Positions 45,101 to 53,010 of a stretch of 64,000 bases of DNA are shown one piece after another (position 1 is the first letter of the stretch; every line of letters begins with the position of its first letter). Below the pieces are notes generated by a model. That model ran no database searches. It was not told the DNA's origin and was given only the letters and a program-made list of their open reading frames with translations. The position numbers and the translations under genes were made by a program. The DNA is from Candidatus Hydrogenedentota bacterium (GTDB lineage Bacteria > Hydrogenedentota > Hydrogenedentia > Hydrogenedentales > SLHB01): positions 51,487-115,486 of the forward strand of contig JADLHJ010000102.1 in assembly GCA_020848835.1 (NCBI GenBank), written 5' to 3'.

Positions 45101-45563
45101 TTGGCGAGTTCAGGTTCTCGTAAGCGATTGGCGAAAACAGCACGATGCGTGGTGCGCCTTTGCCGTCGTATTTTTTGGTCAGCGTTTCATCGATAAACGC
45201 GCGGAGGTCTTTCTTGAAGAGTTCCGGGTCGCGGCAGAAAGATTCGTTGTAGCCGAAGAACGCGAAGATCACGTTGGCTTTGACAAGGTTCAACATTTCG
45301 TCGGGCAAAGGATACCCTTCTTCGCGGGGGCGCTTGGCGACTTCATCTCCGCTGAACGCGAGCGTGCGCAGGACTAGATTTTTATCGGGGTTGGCCGTGT
45401 GCAAGTATGTTTCCAGCCAGCCATCATGCTGCATGCGATCGGCAAGCGCGTTACCAATGATTGCGACGCTGTCGCCTTTTTCGAACGTGAACTGCGCGTG
45501 CGCGGCGCCAGTGCAGAGCGCAAGCGCTACAACGACCCCAAACAGACTACGGCCTAACAGCAT
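42132..45563 (-). CDS. SGNH-propeller-cupredoxin-cytochrome c fusion protein
   Basis: Periplasmic multidomain protein, 1143 residues: leader (SLFGVVVALALCTGAAHA); SGNH/GDSL-type hydrolase-like part (about 30-225, with the INGVHLNDRGNKELAK His block); a 'PVC-type' beta-propeller dehydrogenase (about 335-680); HEAT-like helices (about 695-800); a cupredoxin (about 830-960) with all four type-1 copper ligands, H in DAMDHNMIF and C, H, M in ICTYPGHYQLMN; and cytochrome c (about 1000-1143) with CTVCH (C1010, C1013, H1014) and likely axial M1115 in STMPTGL. Electron path propeller-Cu-haem is inferred. The SGNH part has no clear GDS serine start (the position reads GDSVAIIGN); activity is doubtful. 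Neighbour ThuA starts 46 bases later. Confidence 0.9.
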   Translation of the reverse strand: MLLGRSLFGVVVALALCTGAAHAQFTFEKGDSVAIIGNALADRMQHDGWLETYLHTANPDKNLVLRTLAFSGDEVAKRPREEGYPLPDEMLNLVKANVIFAFFGYNESFCRDPELFKKDLRAFIDETLTKKYDGKGAPRIVLFSPIAYENLNSPNFPDGIEINLWLSIFTDAMARVAAEKGVTFVDLFAPTRALYSEIEDPLTINGVHLNDRGNKELAKVIVKALGQDPSENSIDLVHAAVLDKNWNWFNRYHATDGNDVWGNRSILKFVDEQTNAEVLQHELVMLDAKSASRDKVIWSAANGKKIEPDDSAMPKPLLVKTNMAADGKTGSTTYVAAKDGVSTFKLAKGLQANLFASEDTIPELTNPVQMGVDTKGRIWVADWETYPKWQPDREMLDRLLILPDENRDGVADKAITFAYVHNPTGFTFWNGGVIVVSAPNIWFLKDTDGDDKADVKELLFTGLDSADTHHSANGLDYGPDGYIYYQRGVFNVSNVETPWAPGQLHSGKSGMYRFNPRTHRFAFHAVNEPNPHGGDFDYWGYHFATDATSGRAFQVRMDGGGAFKMHELLTKTVRPVPSSGILSSEHFPDEFNGNYIILNSIGFLGIKRYSLENKEGNFWGTEQEDLLVSSDPNFRPSDFKIGDDGALYVSDWQNAIIGHMQHNIRDPNRDHVHGRVYRITAEGRALLDHVEVDAQPIEALLDVLKNPNDGIRLRARTELSERNPDKVIAAVTKWVQQFDIGKAEDAHHILEALWLHQQLNVVNEALLTGVLNSPNPDAKRAAERVKYMWEIEGRVGDASRATDHSAHQHAMASDSSGDYLKQEPSPEPKMEGDTMVVHIQTLKEQMKYDRKAFAVGPGMKVKVVFKNPDAMDHNMIFVQPGSGSQVALAAMMLGADGIKKNWTPQSDKIIVGSKMLSMGSEATIEFTAPTALGDYEYICTYPGHYQLMNGVMHVVEDPAKWMAENKDVLNTPGRKFVQEWKIANLINDVAPMGTSWSPERGEKIFKEASCTVCHLQNEKGGRVGPDLTDGTKPLDPAAMLTELLDPSKVINEKYKTWEIAIDTGDVLTDETVYGIIVEENADFVRVLTNPLQDLEGKKILYGHIKSRNPAPLSTMPTGLLNSFSREEILDLIAYLQSIRIEKK

Positions 45564-45648
45564 TGCGGAAGACTCCTTTGAATCGTGCGTTACGGGCGCG
45601 TGAGCCCGAGTTCCAGCCCAAACCGTGTGAGAATGCAGCCCCGTTGAA

Positions 45649-45676
45649 TTTATACGGTTTTGGGCTTGCTACGCAA
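45649..45676 (-). promoter_or_regulatory. Candidate promoter of the cytochrome fusion gene
   Basis: On the minus strand TTGCGT (45676-45671), a 16-base spacer and TATAAA (45654-45649), 85 bases before ATG 45563 and overlapping the end of the DUF1501 gene. It implies the cytochrome-ThuA-DUF4126-GH172 genes can be expressed apart from DUF1549/DUF1501. Confidence 0.5.
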
Positions 45677-47123
45677 TGATCCGGCGGATCACGTCGCCAT
45701 GCACATCCGTCAGCCGCATGTCGCGCCCGCCGAAGCGGTAGGTGAGCTTCTCGTGGTTCACTCCGAGCTGGTGCAGGACCGTCGCGTGGATGTCGTGGAT
45801 GTTCACGGGGTCCACCACGGCGGACATGCCCATTTCGTCGGTCTCGCCATAGGTCATGCCGCCACGGATGCCGCCGCCGGCCATCCAGATCGTGTAGCCG
45901 CTGACGTGATGATCGCGGCCGTCTTCGCCGGAGGAGTGCGGGGTGCGGCCCATTTCCCCTGCCCACAGTACGAGGGTGTCGTCGAGCAAGCCGCGGGCTT
46001 TCAGATCGGTCAGCAGCGCGGCGACGGGCTGATCGGTGATGCGCGCGTTTTCTTCGTGGCGCACTTTTAGTTCGCCGTGTTGGTCCCATGGCGCGTTGTT
46101 GTTGTGCGTGAGGGGACACGTGATTTCGACGAAGCGCACGCCCGCTTCGATCATGCGCCGCGCGCGCAGACATTGAAGCGCGTAGAACTTGTCGTAGTTG
46201 ATCTCGCGGTCCACGCCGTAGAGCTTGCGCGTCGCTTCGCTTTCTCCGCTGATGTCGCACAACGCGGGAATCAACGACTGCATGTGCGCGGCGGTTTCGT
46301 AGTTGCGAATAGCCGACTCGATTGCGTCAGAGCCGCCGAGCGATGCTGCAAGCGCGCCGTCCTGTTCGCGGAGGAAGTCAAGCTTTGCGCGCTGCACGTC
46401 GAGCGGATCGCTGGGTTTAATGTTGTCTACGGGATCGCCGTGTGCGCGCACCATCGCGGCCTGGTGTGTCGCGGGCAGGAATGAACTTGCGAAGTTTTGC
46501 GAGCCGCCGTTAGGCACCCAATCGTTGTTGAGCAACACATAGCCAGGCAGTTGTTCGTTTTCGGTGCCGAGACCGTAGGAAATCCATGCGCCAAAACTTG
46601 GGGCCGCGCCTATGCTCCGGCCCGTGTGCAGCAGCAGGTTCTGCGCGCCATGTAACGGCGTTTCCCCAACCACCGAACGTACCACGCACAATTCATCCGC
46701 GACCTTCGCAACATGTGGAAACAGGTCGCTGACCCATAAGCCGGATTCGCCGCGCTGCTTGAACTCCCACAGATGCTTCAGCCATTTGCGTGAGGGGCTG
46801 ATCGCCTGCGATTTCAGATCCGCCACCCACTCCGCTTGCTGGCCGTGGCGTTTTGTCAGTTCGGGTTTCGGATCGAATGTATCGACGTGCGACACACCGC
46901 CGTCCATGAACAAGAAGATTACGCGCTTCGCGCGCGGCGCGAACTGCGGCGTGACTGCGTTTGATTCCGCCGCAGCCCACCGGCTCGCGAGACCTGCAAA
47001 GGCGAGTTGACCAAAGGCCATGTTGGTACGGCGCAGAAAATCGCGGCGCGACACCGCAGGTGAATCACAACCCGGGCATAAGGGATTTACCGACAGCCGA
47101 GCGTCGTCGCGTTTACTGGACAT
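45669..47123 (-). CDS. Tat-exported DUF1501 protein
   Basis: DUF1501 protein of 484 residues with a Tat motif (SRRDFLRRTNMAFGQLAFAGLA) after a Cys-rich start (CPGCDSP). It has the alkaline-phosphatase-like fold features KRVIFLFMDGGVSHVDTFDPKP, GTENEQLPGYVLLNND, LWAGEMGRTPH...GRDHHVSGYTIWMAGGGIRGG and YGETDEMG. These proteins always pair with DUF1549/DUF1553 proteins in planctomycete-like bacteria and may be sulfatase-like enzymes on polysaccharides; no activity is proven. The ATG 47123 lies inside the end of the DUF1549 gene (11-base overlap), so the two are translationally coupled. Confidence 0.92.
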   Translation of the reverse strand: MSSKRDDARLSVNPLCPGCDSPAVSRRDFLRRTNMAFGQLAFAGLASRWAAAESNAVTPQFAPRAKRVIFLFMDGGVSHVDTFDPKPELTKRHGQQAEWVADLKSQAISPSRKWLKHLWEFKQRGESGLWVSDLFPHVAKVADELCVVRSVVGETPLHGAQNLLLHTGRSIGAAPSFGAWISYGLGTENEQLPGYVLLNNDWVPNGGSQNFASSFLPATHQAAMVRAHGDPVDNIKPSDPLDVQRAKLDFLREQDGALAASLGGSDAIESAIRNYETAAHMQSLIPALCDISGESEATRKLYGVDREINYDKFYALQCLRARRMIEAGVRFVEITCPLTHNNNAPWDQHGELKVRHEENARITDQPVAALLTDLKARGLLDDTLVLWAGEMGRTPHSSGEDGRDHHVSGYTIWMAGGGIRGGMTYGETDEMGMSAVVDPVNIHDIHATVLHQLGVNHEKLTYRFGGRDMRLTDVHGDVIRRIIA

Positions 47124-50100
47124 AAATAAACTCTTTTGTATTGAACACCGCATGGGCGACATCCCGCCAGACGGGCTGGCAGGTCATCATGGTACTTGGA
47201 TCGATACCGCGCAGTTCCGCGCAACGTGTCGCGAGTTTCACTACGCGATCGATCTCTGCGTCGTCCGGCGCGCGGCCAAACGCGGCCTCAAAGACCTCCT
47301 GCGCCCGATGCTCGGGCGTGGTCGCGCCATCCGCCACAAGCCGATCGCCCCAGTCTTTTGCCATCGTGCTAACAAAAGGATCATTCAGCATGGCGAGCGC
47401 CTGGTTGGGAACGTTCGTCGCATCGCGTTTGCCCGTACATAACTTTGGAATGGGCTGATTGAACTGCGCGAGGAACCGCTGCGGTTCCATCATCGTCATT
47501 TTGATGTAAATGCTGCGGCGTCCGTTGCCGTCAATAGGCCCACTGTACAGGCGTTTCGCGGCGTCCTCCGCAGCACGATTTGGCTCGACCGGCGGACCGT
47601 ACATCGTGTCGTCCATTCGTCCCGAGGACGCCAACATTGCATCGCGGATCGATTCCGCATCTAGCCGGCGCATCGGCATGTGGTGCCACAGGCGGTTCTC
47701 GGGATCTTGTGTCATCGCCGCTTCGTTTGGAATGCAGGATTGTCGCCACGTCGCGGACGTCACCATCAAGGCGACGAGTTTTTTAAGCGACCAGCCATCG
47801 TCCATGAAACGACGTGCGAGCCAGTCGAGCAATTCGGGGTGCGACGGTGCTTCGCCGAGGTGACCGAAATCATCGGGCGTGCGCACGATGCCTTGACCGA
47901 AGAGATTTGCCCAGACACGATTGACGAATACGCGTGCTGTGAGCGGGTTTTGATCGTTCGCGATGCTGTCGGCGAATTCCAATCGGCCACTCGCGTACTC
48001 GTTTGCGCGTTGTGCCGGGCCGCCCAGGAAGCGGATGTTCCCGCGCGGCGCGGCATCGCCGAAATCGGTGTAGGAGCCGCGCACACCGATGCGTTCGTCA
48101 CGGCCTTCATTCCAGTCTTCAACACTGCCGACCACGCGCTCCGGCTGCAGTTTCTTTTCCGTGTCGCGATACGACGCAACAAGCTGCGCGAGCCTCGGGC
48201 TTGCGAGAGCGTCGTTTGGCAACCACTTTGCTGAAATTGCTTCATTGATGATGCGCACATCGTCCGCCGTGCAGTTGCCATTGCGCCAACCGTCCACCGA
48301 AGCCAATATCCACTTCGCGATTGCGCGCGCGGTTTCTTCTTTCGATGCTGGCGCGTTCCCTTCAAGCAGCGCAGCGAAATGCGGCATCGCATCGCGCGGC
48401 GGATCTGCAACGGGATGTTTGTAAATTCGCGTGACGCCGAACCACGAGCGCGGGTCTTTTTCGTCTGCTTCTTTTAGTCCAGCGTACGCAACGCGCGGCG
48501 GGAAATAGTTGTTCAACGATTTCGTAACCAGCTCAAGATACAAGCGGCGCGGCGTGTGATCGACGCCGCCTGCCAACGCAGGCAAATTCGCGGGCGTGAT
48601 CGTCATCCAACCCGGTTGCGCGCGATCGAGAAATTTCATGCGTTCGCTGTGAAACGCGTTTTCAACCACCAGCGACTGCGCGGCGTGTTTGCCACCGGCA
48701 TAGCCAATCGACATCGCGATATCTTTGTCTTGTTCGAGCAAGGGCCCGCGCAACGCGCCGCCCATGCGCGCGGACCACACGTTTGACCAGCGGCCCGCGA
48801 CGAGCAGTTGCGAAACTGCGGCGCCGCCTTCATCCGCCACGACGAGTTCACCGTCTTTTACGAGACCGTGTTGCATGCCAAAGCCGTCGGTGCGCCAACC
48901 CTCTGGGATTGTCTCGCCGGTGAAGTCTGCGACGAAGGTGAGATTCTTTGCGTTGTCCTTTGCGCGCGCGTCACGTTCCGTTTGATACCACATCGCAAGT
49001 TTGGCCCACACTTCCTGCGGGGTTGAACCGTTCTTGGTTGCGGTCTGTGTGTAGCGCCACAACGCGACGGCAGAATCAGGAAATACTTCGGCAGTCTGTG
49101 CAGGTGCGGGCTTCGACTTGTCTTGCTTTGCGGGTTCATCGGTAGGCGTCGCGGAGATGTTTGTCACGAGGGATTCTTCAGCAGCTTGCCATACCGCGCC
49201 AATCTCTGATGCGATGTCTTTTTTAATCGCGCGCATTTGGTCGAGCACAGCGACATTGGGATCGGTCGTATCCGCACCGCGTGAAATCCACCGTGAACTC
49301 ATGAAGATGCCGGATAGACCGAAGTAGTCTTGTTGCGATACGGCGTCGAGTTTGTGGTCGTGACACTGTGCGCAGGCCACCGTCGTGGCGAGATAGCCCT
49401 TGCTCACCGTGTCGATGATGTTTGCCATCGCCTCTTGCGTGACGCCTTCGGCGTCCGCGTTGTCACCGTGACGGCGTTCGCCGAGACGCATCGACGTCGG
49501 ACCTATCAAGCAATCGTTCAGACCTGTCTCCGGATCGATGCGCGGCGGAAGTAGATCGCCCGCGATCTGTTCGCGAATGAGCTCCTTGAACGATATGTCC
49601 TGATTGAACGCACGGATGAGATAGTCGCGGTACATCCACGCATTCTTCGCGGGCGTGTCCCATTCGTAGCCATGCGTGTCGGAATAGTGCACGACATCCA
49701 TCCAGTGCCGCGCCCAACGCTCGCCAAAGTGCGGACTATCAAGAAGTGATTGAAGGTAACGCTCGTAGGCATCGGGCGACTCGTCCGCAACAAAACGCGC
49801 GACTTCTTCCTGCTTGGGGGGCAGTCCCGTGAGCGCGAAACTCAAGCGCCGCGCGAGGACGTGGCGATTTGCTTCACCGACCGGCGCTAGTCCCTTCGTT
49901 TCGAGGCCTGAGAGAATGAACTTGTCAATCTCGTTCCGGGCCCATGTCTGGTTCTGAACGGCAGGAACGGCGCGTTCCGCGACGGGCTGAAGGCTCCACC
50001 ACGTCAGGCGCTCCTGGTAAACCTTTTCCCACCCATCGTTCTGGGCGAAAGCCGCCATGGTAAGCGAGAATGAAAGAAGTATAGCGTGTAGAGAACGCGA

Positions 50101-50133
50101 AGATTTCGTGCCTATGGTGCTGAACGACTTCAT
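47113..50133 (-). CDS. DUF1549/DUF1553 protein with inserted central domain
   Basis: Exported protein of 1006 residues: leader (SLHAILLSFSLTMAAFA), DUF1549/PSCyt2 domain (about 45-270: ARHWMDVVHYSDTHGYEWD, AGDLLPP) holding CAQCHDHK (C254, C257, H258, a CxxCH site of possible haem or metal binding), a long middle insertion (about 290-690) with a beta-sandwich-like stretch, and DUF1553 (about 700-1000: ARVFVNRVWANLFGQGIVRTPDDFG, RRLDAESIRDAML, SIYIKM, NQALAMLNDPF). Unlike many relatives it has no N-terminal cytochrome-like PSCyt1 domain. It is first gene of the long minus-strand block and is coupled to DUF1501. Role inferred as polysaccharide degradation, unproven. Confidence 0.9.
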   Translation of the reverse strand: MKSFSTIGTKSSRSLHAILLSFSLTMAAFAQNDGWEKVYQERLTWWSLQPVAERAVPAVQNQTWARNEIDKFILSGLETKGLAPVGEANRHVLARRLSFALTGLPPKQEEVARFVADESPDAYERYLQSLLDSPHFGERWARHWMDVVHYSDTHGYEWDTPAKNAWMYRDYLIRAFNQDISFKELIREQIAGDLLPPRIDPETGLNDCLIGPTSMRLGERRHGDNADAEGVTQEAMANIIDTVSKGYLATTVACAQCHDHKLDAVSQQDYFGLSGIFMSSRWISRGADTTDPNVAVLDQMRAIKKDIASEIGAVWQAAEESLVTNISATPTDEPAKQDKSKPAPAQTAEVFPDSAVALWRYTQTATKNGSTPQEVWAKLAMWYQTERDARAKDNAKNLTFVADFTGETIPEGWRTDGFGMQHGLVKDGELVVADEGGAAVSQLLVAGRWSNVWSARMGGALRGPLLEQDKDIAMSIGYAGGKHAAQSLVVENAFHSERMKFLDRAQPGWMTITPANLPALAGGVDHTPRRLYLELVTKSLNNYFPPRVAYAGLKEADEKDPRSWFGVTRIYKHPVADPPRDAMPHFAALLEGNAPASKEETARAIAKWILASVDGWRNGNCTADDVRIINEAISAKWLPNDALASPRLAQLVASYRDTEKKLQPERVVGSVEDWNEGRDERIGVRGSYTDFGDAAPRGNIRFLGGPAQRANEYASGRLEFADSIANDQNPLTARVFVNRVWANLFGQGIVRTPDDFGHLGEAPSHPELLDWLARRFMDDGWSLKKLVALMVTSATWRQSCIPNEAAMTQDPENRLWHHMPMRRLDAESIRDAMLASSGRMDDTMYGPPVEPNRAAEDAAKRLYSGPIDGNGRRSIYIKMTMMEPQRFLAQFNQPIPKLCTGKRDATNVPNQALAMLNDPFVSTMAKDWGDRLVADGATTPEHRAQEVFEAAFGRAPDDAEIDRVVKLATRCAELRGIDPSTMMTCQPVWRDVAHAVFNTKEFIYVQ

Positions 50134-50221
50134 TGCGATGCGTCCGAATACCACCCAAATTGCAGCGGCAAACAGACTATCGGTTTTGGCGCGCAGTCTC
50201 AAACCGTGCGGCGCGGCGAGA

Positions 50222-50249
50222 TTGCCAAGCGCCGTCGGGGTTTTATACG
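50222..50249 (+). promoter_or_regulatory. Candidate promoter of the first Gfo/Idh/MocA gene at 50299
   Basis: TTGCCA (50222-50227), a 16-base spacer and TATACG (50244-50249), in the divergent spacer from the DUF1549 gene, 50 bases before the ATG. Confidence 0.45.
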
Positions 50250-50298
50250 CTTTGGGCTGTACGCTTGCTCACATTTCAGCGTTTTAGAAAGGGTTGCC

Positions 50299-51276
50299 AT
50301 GCGCTTGGGGATAATTGGTTGTGGAGTGCTGGGAAAGTTTCACGCGCCGTGTGCCGTGAAGGCGGGCTTCAGCGTCGTTGCGTGCTCCGATCCCGTGAAG
50401 GAAAATGCGGAATCGCTCGCAGCGCAATACGGTGCGAAGGTTGTAAACGATGCCATGGCATTGTGCGCGTTGCCGGACGTCGACGTCGTGGCTATCTGCA
50501 CGCCGACGCCGTATCACGCGGCCTACGTTGTCGAAGCAGCCAAGCATGGCAAGCACATATTTTGCGAGAAGCCGTTCTGCCGCACACTGAAGCAATGCGA
50601 GGAAGCGCTGGCCGCGGCGAAAAAGGCGGGGGTGAAACTCTTCGTTGGCCATGTCGTCCGCTACTTCCAGGAGTTCTGCGCGATCAAACAGCAGATCGCG
50701 GATGGAAAGGTTGGCAAGGTGGGTACCGTGCGCACCTACCGTGGCGGGCAGAGCCCGCTGGGCGAAGGCGCGTGGTTCCGCGATTTTGAGAAGAGCGGCG
50801 GTGTGACGCTCGATTGCATCATCCACGATTTCGATTGGCTGCGCTACGCCTTCGGGGATCCCGAGCGCGTGTTCGCGCAGGACTTACGCGAGCGCATCGA
50901 CGAAGGCATCGACTACGCGATGGTTACCTTTCGCATGAAGAACGGGATTATCGCGACGGTAACGGGTTCTTGGGCGCACCCGAGCGGATTTAAAGTGCTA
51001 GTGGAAGTCTGCGGCGATAACGGAATGATCACCTTCGACAGTCGTGAAGCGCCGCTCGCATCGCAGTTGCGCGGCGATGGCGGCATGGCCCCGGGCGTAG
51101 TGTTGCCTGCGAGTCCGGTGAACGACAGTCCGTACTACTTGGAGTGGGCTGATTTCAAAGGCTGGCTCGACGGCAAACACGAACCACGTGTAACGCCGGA
51201 AGATGCGGTGTGGGCGGTACGCATGGGATTGGCTGCGATTGAATCGGCTGAAAAACAGCAGCCGGTGACGTTCTAG
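50299..51276 (+). CDS. Gfo/Idh/MocA family oxidoreductase (myo-inositol dehydrogenase-like)
   Basis: Cytoplasmic NAD(P)-dependent sugar or polyol dehydrogenase of 325 residues. It starts MRLGIIGCGVLGKFHAP (Rossmann motif), has EKPFCRTLKQCEEAL and the Gfo/Idh C-terminal pattern GGVTLDCIIHDFDWLRYAFGDP, where the H/D dyad (IIHDFD) is catalytic in inositol dehydrogenase-like enzymes. No leader, in contrast to the homologue at 5521. ATG 50299 has GAAAGGG six bases upstream; the frame opens 31 codons earlier. A second member of the family is 108 bases downstream on the same strand, so the two may share a substrate pathway. Confidence 0.92.
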   Translation: MRLGIIGCGVLGKFHAPCAVKAGFSVVACSDPVKENAESLAAQYGAKVVNDAMALCALPDVDVVAICTPTPYHAAYVVEAAKHGKHIFCEKPFCRTLKQCEEALAAAKKAGVKLFVGHVVRYFQEFCAIKQQIADGKVGKVGTVRTYRGGQSPLGEGAWFRDFEKSGGVTLDCIIHDFDWLRYAFGDPERVFAQDLRERIDEGIDYAMVTFRMKNGIIATVTGSWAHPSGFKVLVEVCGDNGMITFDSREAPLASQLRGDGGMAPGVVLPASPVNDSPYYLEWADFKGWLDGKHEPRVTPEDAVWAVRMGLAAIESAEKQQPVTF

Positions 51277-51310
51277 TTTCTCTAATAAGATAAAACAACA
51301 ATTGAAAAAG

Positions 51311-51360
51311 GAGCACGGGCGTCTCGCCCGTGATTAATCACGGGCAAGATGCCCGTGCTC
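51311..51360. repeat. REP-like inverted repeat, family R1 copy 3
   Basis: Two abutting 25-base arms, 51311-51335 and 51336-51360, near-perfect reverse complements (GAGCACGGGC...CCGTGATT / AATCACGGGC...CCGTGCTC). Same family as 10979 and 14508. It lies between two co-directional oxidoreductase genes. Confidence 0.9.
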
Positions 51361-51383
51361 CCTTCTTCGCAGGAGTGGATTGG

Positions 51384-52364
51384 ATGATCAAGCTTGGCAT
51401 CATGAGTTTTGCGCACATGCACGCGTACAGCTACGCGACCGCGATTGCGCAGGTAAATGGCGTTGAATTGAGCGCCGTGTGGGACGATGACGTAGCGCGC
51501 GGGAAGGCAGCCGCGGAGCAAAACGGCACGAAACTTATCGCCGATTTGGACGCATTTCTGAAGTCCGATATCGATGGCGTAATCATCTGCTCGGAAAACG
51601 TGAAGCATCGCCCAATGGTGGAAGCCGCTGCGCGCGCGAAGAAGTGGATCCTTTGCGAGAAGCCATTGGCGACGACTATCGAAGACGCGCGCGCAATGGT
51701 GGAACTGTGCAAGAAGGAAGGGGTAGGTCTCGGCACCGCGTTCCCCTGTCGCCATGTACCTCCGCTCGTCGCAGTGAAGAACGATATCGCCGACGGAAAA
51801 TACGGCAACATCTACGCGGCCACCTGCACGAACAACGGCAGCTATCCCGGCGGCTGGTTTGCCGACGAAGCGCTCTCCGGTGGCGGCGCGACGATGGACC
51901 ACACGGTACACGTCGCGGACGTGTTGCGCTGGATGCTCGGCAAAGAGTTCACGCATGTGTATTGCGAAAACGGCAACCTGATTCGCACGGGCATTGGCAC
52001 GGACGATTTCGGCGCCCTCCATTTAGAGATGGAAGGCGGCGTGAAGATTCAGCACATCGCGAGTTGGAATCGCTCGAAGAGCTATCCCACATGGGGCGAC
52101 GTGACGATGGAGATCATCGGCGAGAAAGGCGTGGTCACGGTCGACGCCTTCAACCAGAAGATCAACCTCTACAACGACGACGCTATGAAGGCACAGTGGG
52201 TTGGCTGGGGCGACAACTCTGATCTCGGCCTCGTGCAGGACTTTGCCGATTCCATCCGCGAACGCCGCGACCCGGCAGCCTCCGGCATCGATGGGCTCAA
52301 GGCTGTCGAAGTTACCGTAGCTGCATACAAATCCGCGAAGAGCAATCAGCGCGTTGCGGTATAA
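51384..52364 (+). CDS. Gfo/Idh/MocA family oxidoreductase (second of the pair)
   Basis: Oxidoreductase of 326 residues: MIKLGIMSFAHMHAYSYATA at the N-terminus (an altered, glycine-poor Rossmann start), then SENVKHRPMVEAAARAKKWILCEKPLATTIEDARAMVELC (EKP motif) and the catalytic-region pattern GGGATMDHTVHVADVLRWMLGKE. The first glycine motif reads GIMSFAHMH, not GxGxxG, so cofactor binding may be modified; this is seen in some family members. AGGAG lies eight bases before ATG 51384. The open frame starts at 51330 inside the R1 repeat and is not the start. Confidence 0.9.
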   Translation: MIKLGIMSFAHMHAYSYATAIAQVNGVELSAVWDDDVARGKAAAEQNGTKLIADLDAFLKSDIDGVIICSENVKHRPMVEAAARAKKWILCEKPLATTIEDARAMVELCKKEGVGLGTAFPCRHVPPLVAVKNDIADGKYGNIYAATCTNNGSYPGGWFADEALSGGGATMDHTVHVADVLRWMLGKEFTHVYCENGNLIRTGIGTDDFGALHLEMEGGVKIQHIASWNRSKSYPTWGDVTMEIIGEKGVVTVDAFNQKINLYNDDAMKAQWVGWGDNSDLGLVQDFADSIRERRDPAASGIDGLKAVEVTVAAYKSAKSNQRVAV

Positions 52365-52404
52365 TATGTGCGCATAGTTCTTGATGGTCCAGGAGTTGTC
52401 AGCG

Positions 52405-52602
52405 ATGACTGAACTAACGATATCTGTATCCGATGAGGCCGCGAACCAGTTGCGCGAGAAATCTTCGCGCTTGGGAGTAAGTCCAGAGGATTTGGCCCGC
52501 GCGGGAATTAACGACATGCTTCGGGCCACAGACGAGAAAGTTCGGGCAGCAATGGATTACGTACTGAAGAAAAACGAGGAATTGTACCGGCGTCTGGCTT
52601 GA
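52405..52602 (+). CDS. RHH-type antitoxin of a Doc toxin
   Basis: Small protein of 65 residues with an N-terminal ribbon-helix-helix part (LTISVSDEAANQLREKSSRLGVSPEDLARAGINDML) and a C-terminal helix (DEKVRAAMDYVLKKNEELYRRLA) that would block the toxin. AGGAG lies ten bases before ATG 52405. Its TGA overlaps the toxin ATG by one base (TGATG), the coupling expected of a toxin-antitoxin pair. Confidence 0.8.
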   Translation: MTELTISVSDEAANQLREKSSRLGVSPEDLARAGINDMLRATDEKVRAAMDYVLKKNEELYRRLA

Positions 52603-52997
52603 TGTACTTCTTGTCTTTGAAAGAAGTGATTGAGCTTCACGACGATATCATCAGATTGACCGGGGGTTCGTTTGGCGTATTAGATCTTGCCGTACTCGAA
52701 TCTGCGCTAACGCAACATCTACTGACATTCGACGGCGCCGAACTCTACGCTACACTTGCCGAGAAAGTTGCCGCTGAAGCACACAGCATCATCGCCAATC
52801 ATCCGTTCATCGACGGCAGCAAACGAATCGGACACGCGGTATTGGAAACCAATTTGGTTCTAAACGGCTTTGAGCTAACGGCCGATCGAGATGAACAGGA
52901 GTCCTTCATATTGCGAGTTGCATCCGGCGAACTGCGGCGTCAAGAGTTCATTGATTGGGTTGTAAGGAACATTGGTCCGCTTACAGTGGACATTTAA
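52602..52997 (+). CDS. doc: Doc-like Fic toxin
   Basis: Death-on-curing type Fic protein of 131 residues. The Doc start YFLSLKEVIELHDDIIRLTGG and ESALTQHLL are typical; the active-site loop is HPFIDGSKRIGHAV (H67, S73, K74, R75), where Doc proteins usually have HxFxDxNKR; the catalytic His, Asp71, Lys and Arg remain while Asn is Ser. Doc phosphorylates EF-Tu; whether the variant does is unknown. It is coupled to the antitoxin at 52405 and ends 13 bases before thiS. Confidence 0.87.
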   Translation: MYFLSLKEVIELHDDIIRLTGGSFGVLDLAVLESALTQHLLTFDGAELYATLAEKVAAEAHSIIANHPFIDGSKRIGHAVLETNLVLNGFELTADRDEQESFILRVASGELRRQEFIDWVVRNIGPLTVDI

Positions 52998-53010
52998 AGG
53001 GCAGAAATCG

